Below are positions 5,826-8,454 of a stretch of 8,454 nt of DNA, piece by piece. Below the pieces are notes generated by a model. It worked only from the letters and a program-made list of their open reading frames with translations. It ran no database searches and was not told the origin of the DNA. The stretch is from Betaproteobacteria bacterium. GTDB taxonomy: Bacteria; Pseudomonadota; Gammaproteobacteria; Burkholderiales; SG8-39. Each line of letters opens with the position of its first letter. Positions within the stretch are counted from its first letter, which is position 1. Position numbers and translations under genes: made by a program. The stretch spans positions 1-8,454 of the forward strand of contig VBDM01000032.1 in the NCBI GenBank assembly GCA_005881355.1, read 5' to 3'.

Positions 5826-7334
5826 GTGGAAATTCTCTCCGGTCTCGCGAACGGCTTCGCGGTTGCGCTCGAGCCGGCAAATCTCTTCTGGTGCTTCGTC
5901 GGGGTGTTCCTCGGCACCGTGGTGGGGGTGCTGCCCGGGCTCGGGCCGCCGGCGACGATCGCGATGCTGCTGCCGCTCACCTTTCACATGAACCCGGCCG
6001 GCGCCATCATCATGCTGGCAGGCATCTATTACGGCGCGAAGTACGGCGGCTCGACCACTTCGATCCTGATGAATGTGCCCGGCGAGTCGGCATCGGTGGT
6101 GACTTGCCTCGACGGCTACCAGATGGCGCGCAAGGGCCGCGCCGGCGCGGCGCTCGGCATCGCCGCGATCGCCTCGTTCGTGGCCGGAACGGTCGGCGTG
6201 GTGGGGCTGATGCTGGTGGCGCCGCCGATCGCCAAATTCGCGCTCTCCTTCAGCTCGCCCGAATATTTCGCGCTGATGTCGCTCGGCCTGGCGCTGGTGG
6301 TGCTGCTCGCCGGCCGCTCGATCGTCAAGGCGCTGCTCGCCGCGCTCGTGGGCCTGTGGATCGCCAGCGTGGGAACCGATCTCTTCAGCGCCACCTCGCG
6401 CTTTACCTTCGGGCAGATGGAGCTGCTCTCGGGCATCGACTTCATCGTGGTCGCCATCGGCGTGTTCGCGCTCGGCGAGGTGCTCGCAAACATGGAAACG
6501 CACGAAGATACGCAGCTCCTGCCGGTGCCGAAGGGCCTCAAGAACCTCCTGCCGACCTGGCAGGACCTGAAGGACTGCCGCTTCGCGTTCGCGAACGGCT
6601 CGGTGGTCGGTTTTCTCGTCGGGGCGCTGCCGGGCGGCGGCTCGACGATCGCCTCCTTCCTGTCCTACGGCCTCGAAAAGGCGGTATCTCCGCGCCGCGA
6701 CCAGTTCGGAACCGGTGTCATCGAGGGCGTCGCGGCGCCCGAAGGCGCCAACAACTCGGAGACCGGCGGCGCACTCGTGCCGCTCCTGACGCTGGGTATC
6801 CCCGGCTCGGGCACGACCGCCATCCTGCTTGCGGCGCTGGTCCTCTGGGGATTCAAGCCGGGACCGCTGTTCATCCCGGACAATCCGGCGCTCTTCTGGG
6901 GCCTGGTGGCGAGCATGTACATCGGCAACGTCATGCTCCTCGTGCTCAATCTTCCGCTGGTGCCGCTGTTCGCGCAGGTGCTGCGGCTGCCGGTGTACGT
7001 CCTGTACCCGCTGATCCTCGGCATGTCGCTGGTAGGCGTGTACAGCGTCTCGGGGAGCCTGTTCGATCTCGCGCTCCTCGCGCTGTTCGGGCTGCTCGGG
7101 TATCTCATGCGCAAGCTCGATTACCCTTCGGCGCCGCTGATCCTGGGGCTCGCGCTCGGGGCCGGCATGGAACGCGCGCTGCGCCAGTCGCTGATGATGT
7201 CCGAGGGCAGCCTCTCGATCCTGGTGTCCAGGCCGATCTCCGCGGTGATGCTGTCGCTGGCGGCGCTGGTCCTGCTGATTCCGCTGTTCGGCCGATTCAA
7301 TGCGTGGCGCCTGCGCGCGCTCGAACAAGGATGA
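5826..7334 (+). CDS. tctA: TctA, large membrane subunit of tripartite tricarboxylate transporter
   Basis: This 502-residue polytopic inner-membrane protein is the transport subunit of a secondary, ion-driven TTT system. It translocates a carboxylate delivered by TctC, with TctB as accessory. The length is that of the family, and the N-terminus aligns well in style (EILSGLANGFAVALEPANLF). Diagnostic motifs are PGLGPPATIAMLLPLTF (about 37-53), YGAKYGGSTTSILMNVPGE (about 69-87), PGGGSTIASFLSYGLEK, PEGANNSETGGALVPLLTL and GIPGSGTTAILLAALV in the second half. These reflect the internal duplication typical of TctA. About ten to twelve hydrophobic helices are visible. The start is GTG at 5826, three bases after the tctB stop and without a strong Shine-Dalgarno, so translation probably depends on coupling to tctB. 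The damage upstream in tctB could therefore also lower TctA production. No internal defects were seen. Confidence 0.96.
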   Translation: MEILSGLANGFAVALEPANLFWCFVGVFLGTVVGVLPGLGPPATIAMLLPLTFHMNPAGAIIMLAGIYYGAKYGGSTTSILMNVPGESASVVTCLDGYQMARKGRAGAALGIAAIASFVAGTVGVVGLMLVAPPIAKFALSFSSPEYFALMSLGLALVVLLAGRSIVKALLAALVGLWIASVGTDLFSATSRFTFGQMELLSGIDFIVVAIGVFALGEVLANMETHEDTQLLPVPKGLKNLLPTWQDLKDCRFAFANGSVVGFLVGALPGGGSTIASFLSYGLEKAVSPRRDQFGTGVIEGVAAPEGANNSETGGALVPLLTLGIPGSGTTAILLAALVLWGFKPGPLFIPDNPALFWGLVASMYIGNVMLLVLNLPLVPLFAQVLRLPVYVLYPLILGMSLVGVYSVSGSLFDLALLALFGLLGYLMRKLDYPSAPLILGLALGAGMERALRQSLMMSEGSLSILVSRPISAVMLSLAALVLLIPLFGRFNAWRLRALEQG

Positions 7335-7350
7335 CAGGCCTTTTCAGTAC

Positions 7351-7356
7351 GAGGAG
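7351..7356 (+). promoter_or_regulatory. Strong ribosome binding site for tctC, decides the start at 7364
   Basis: GAGGAG lies seven bases before the ATG at 7364. It favours this start over the in-frame ATG at 7331, which overlaps the tctA stop codon and would place a polar arginine-containing extension before the signal peptide. Confidence 0.75.
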
Positions 7357-7363
7357 AAAGACG

Positions 7364-8338
7364 ATGAACGTGCGATATGGAGCGTTGGTGCTGGCTGCGT
7401 TGGCCGGCGTGTCGCCGCCGGCGCTCGCTCAAGGGTTCAAGCCCACGCGAACGGTCGACCTGGTGGTGCACACGGGCCCGGGCGGGGGCAGCGACGTGCT
7501 CGCGCGAGCGATCGCCGTCATGGCGGAAAAGGAAAAGCTGCTGCCGGTGCGCATGCAGGTGGTCAACAAGCCGGGCGGGCTCGGGGCGGTGGCCGCCGCC
7601 TACCTCGCCGAGAAAAGAGGCGACCCGAACACGATCGGCCTGTTCACCGGGGTGTGGCTGCAAACGCCCCTCGTCAGCGCGGAGGCGAGAATCACGCTCC
7701 TCGATCTGACGCCGATCGCGCGCCTGGTGCTGGAGCCCGCGGTCATAGCGGTGAAGGCCGATGCGCCGTACAAGACGTTCGCCGATTTCATCGACGCCGC
7801 GAACAAGAACCCCGGGCAGCTCAAGCAGTCGGGCGGCTCCAACACCAGCCGCGACAACGTCGTGCGCCAGCTCCTGCAGAAATCCACGGGCGCGCGCTGG
7901 GCCTTCATCTCGTTCCCCGGAGGCGGCGAGCGCATCGCGGCGCTCCTGGGCGGACACGTCGATATCATGGTGATCGAGCCGGAGGAGGCGGGCGAGCACA
8001 TCCGCGCCGGCAACATGCGCGTGCTCGCGCAGATCAGCGAGCATCGCCTTCCCGCATTCCCCAACGTGCCGACCTTGAAGGAAGCCGGGTTCGACGTGCC
8101 GGTCGTCCCGCAGGTCCGCGGCGTGGTTGCGCCGCCGGGAATTCCGAAAGAGAACGTCGAGTTCTGGGAGGACTTTTCCCGCAGGTTGACGCGCACGCCG
8201 TCCTGGCGGAAGTACATCGCCGACAACCAGTTCGAGGACGGCTATCAGAACGCCGCGGAGCTCGCGAAGTTCTACGTCGAGTTCACCGACCGCATGCGCG
8301 CAATCCTGAAGGACGCCGGCGTCAAGACGGTGCGCTGA
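7364..8338 (+). CDS. tctC: TctC, periplasmic substrate-binding protein of the TTT system
   Basis: A complete 324-residue Bug/TctC-family receptor, 29 bp after tctA and probably the cognate receptor for that transporter. The signal peptide is MNVRYGALVLAALAGVSPPA ending ALA-Q (cleavage near residue 22). The mature start has TVDLVVHTGPGGGSDVLARA, where GPGGGSD is the carboxylate-binding loop. Other family landmarks are VVNKPGGLGAVAAAYLAEK, a WAFISFPGGGERIAALLGGH segment, FPNVPTLKEAGFDVPVVP, VRGVVAPPGIPKENVEFW and the C-terminal RMRAILKDAGVKTVR. It differs clearly from the TctC at 3048-2086: that one has TPGGPSD and IENRPGAGG, this one GPGGGSD and VNKPGG. They are therefore unlikely to be recent duplicates and may bind different ligands. 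The ATG at 7364 is chosen for its strong GAGGAG and clean signal peptide. The ligand is not known. Confidence 0.95.
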   Translation: MNVRYGALVLAALAGVSPPALAQGFKPTRTVDLVVHTGPGGGSDVLARAIAVMAEKEKLLPVRMQVVNKPGGLGAVAAAYLAEKRGDPNTIGLFTGVWLQTPLVSAEARITLLDLTPIARLVLEPAVIAVKADAPYKTFADFIDAANKNPGQLKQSGGSNTSRDNVVRQLLQKSTGARWAFISFPGGGERIAALLGGHVDIMVIEPEEAGEHIRAGNMRVLAQISEHRLPAFPNVPTLKEAGFDVPVVPQVRGVVAPPGIPKENVEFWEDFSRRLTRTPSWRKYIADNQFEDGYQNAAELAKFYVEFTDRMRAILKDAGVKTVR

Positions 8339-8360
8339 TGCGGCGCCGGCGCCAAGCCCA

Positions 8361-8366
8361 AGGAGG
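8361..8366 (+). promoter_or_regulatory. Strong ribosome binding site for the right-edge gene
   Basis: AGGAGG lies six bases before the ATG at 8373. It is a near-perfect Shine-Dalgarno and the main evidence that a gene starts here. Confidence 0.75.
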
Positions 8367-8372
8367 ACCCAA

Positions 8373-8454
8373 ATGATCACCTTCGCTCGCAGGAACGCTG
8401 TCGCGGCCGGGGTCGTCGCCGCGCTTGCGATCGCGGCGCCATCCAGCAGCGTCT
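8373..8454 (+). CDS. Probable exported protein, N-terminal 27 codons only (runs off right edge)
   Basis: Only the start is visible: ATG at 8373 behind a perfect AGGAGG, 34 bp after the tctC stop, in the same direction. The 27 codons read MITFARRNAVAAGVVAALAI followed by AAPSSSV, a basic n-region then an alanine/valine-rich core, which looks like a secretion signal. The ARRN near the start faintly resembles a twin-arginine signal but lacks the usual S/T-R-R-x-F pattern. Given the neighbourhood it could be another binding protein, but nothing in the visible part identifies a family. It probably belongs to the rightward operon. Confidence 0.6.
   Translation, partial: MITFARRNAVAAGVVAALAIAAPSSSV

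Noticed and set aside
4479..7328. A very long open frame (949 codons) on the minus strand spanning antisense tctA and the inverted repeat.
   Set aside because: It is the antisense of clear tctA and tctB coding sequence, with a composition dominated by Arg, His, Glu and Gln. It is recognisable only where the inverted MmgE/PrpD copy happens to lie in frame. This is a high-GC artefact.
5441..7363. Upstream in-frame extension of the tctC reading frame back through tctA and tctB (965 codons).
   Set aside because: It is arginine- and alanine-rich out-of-frame translation of tctB and tctA. The real tctC start at 7364 has a strong Shine-Dalgarno and a signal peptide.
8342..8353. Perfect 12-bp palindrome GGCGCCGGCGCC between tctC and the next gene.
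   Set aside because: It has no loop and no following T-tract, so it is not a convincing intrinsic terminator. Such palindromes arise easily in DNA this GC-rich.

Overview
The window is GC-rich proteobacterial DNA (roughly two thirds G+C by eye). It is dominated by periplasmic solute-binding proteins and a tripartite tricarboxylate transporter (TTT). Several TctC/BUG-type receptors around MmgE/PrpD and VOC enzymes are typical of Burkholderiales and related Betaproteobacteria. That assignment is an inference from gene content. No rRNA, tRNA, CRISPR array or recognisable transposase was seen.

Two divergent gene groups share an 88-bp intergenic region (3049-3136). The leftward group reads, in transcription order: a complete TctC-type binding protein (3048-2086), two tandem ModA-like binding proteins (2050-1313 and 1299-559), a small protein of unknown function (553-173), and the start of another TctC-type protein running off the left edge (149-1). 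Gaps are 5-35 bp, so this is very probably one operon. The rightward group reads: an intact MmgE/PrpD-family protein (3137-4501), a VOC/glyoxalase-family gene (from 4524), a beheaded tctB (5403-5822), tctA (5826-7334), tctC (7364-8338), and the signal-peptide start of another exported protein (8373 to the right edge). It looks like uptake of a carboxylate by TctABC coupled to intracellular processing by a PrpD-fold enzyme and a VOC enzyme. The substrate cannot be read from the sequence.

The striking anomaly is a 542-bp inverted repeat. Bases 3854-4395, inside the MmgE/PrpD gene, reappear in reverse complement at 4870-5411 with one mismatch in 542 and no gaps, across a 474-bp spacer. The second copy replaces the last codons of the VOC gene and the start of tctB. 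The VOC frame runs on into about 127 antisense codons, and tctB has lost its start codon and most of its first membrane helix. Short sequences shared at both junctions (up to about 10 bp and 9 bp) point to template switching. This may be a real rearrangement or a chimera made during amplification or assembly; the sequence alone does not decide. The single mismatch is a synonymous third-position change in the MmgE/PrpD frame.

No new defence or mobile system was found. The points most worth following are the inverted duplication and its junctions, the tandem ModA-like proteins without a permease or ATPase, and the small unknown protein in the binding-protein operon.
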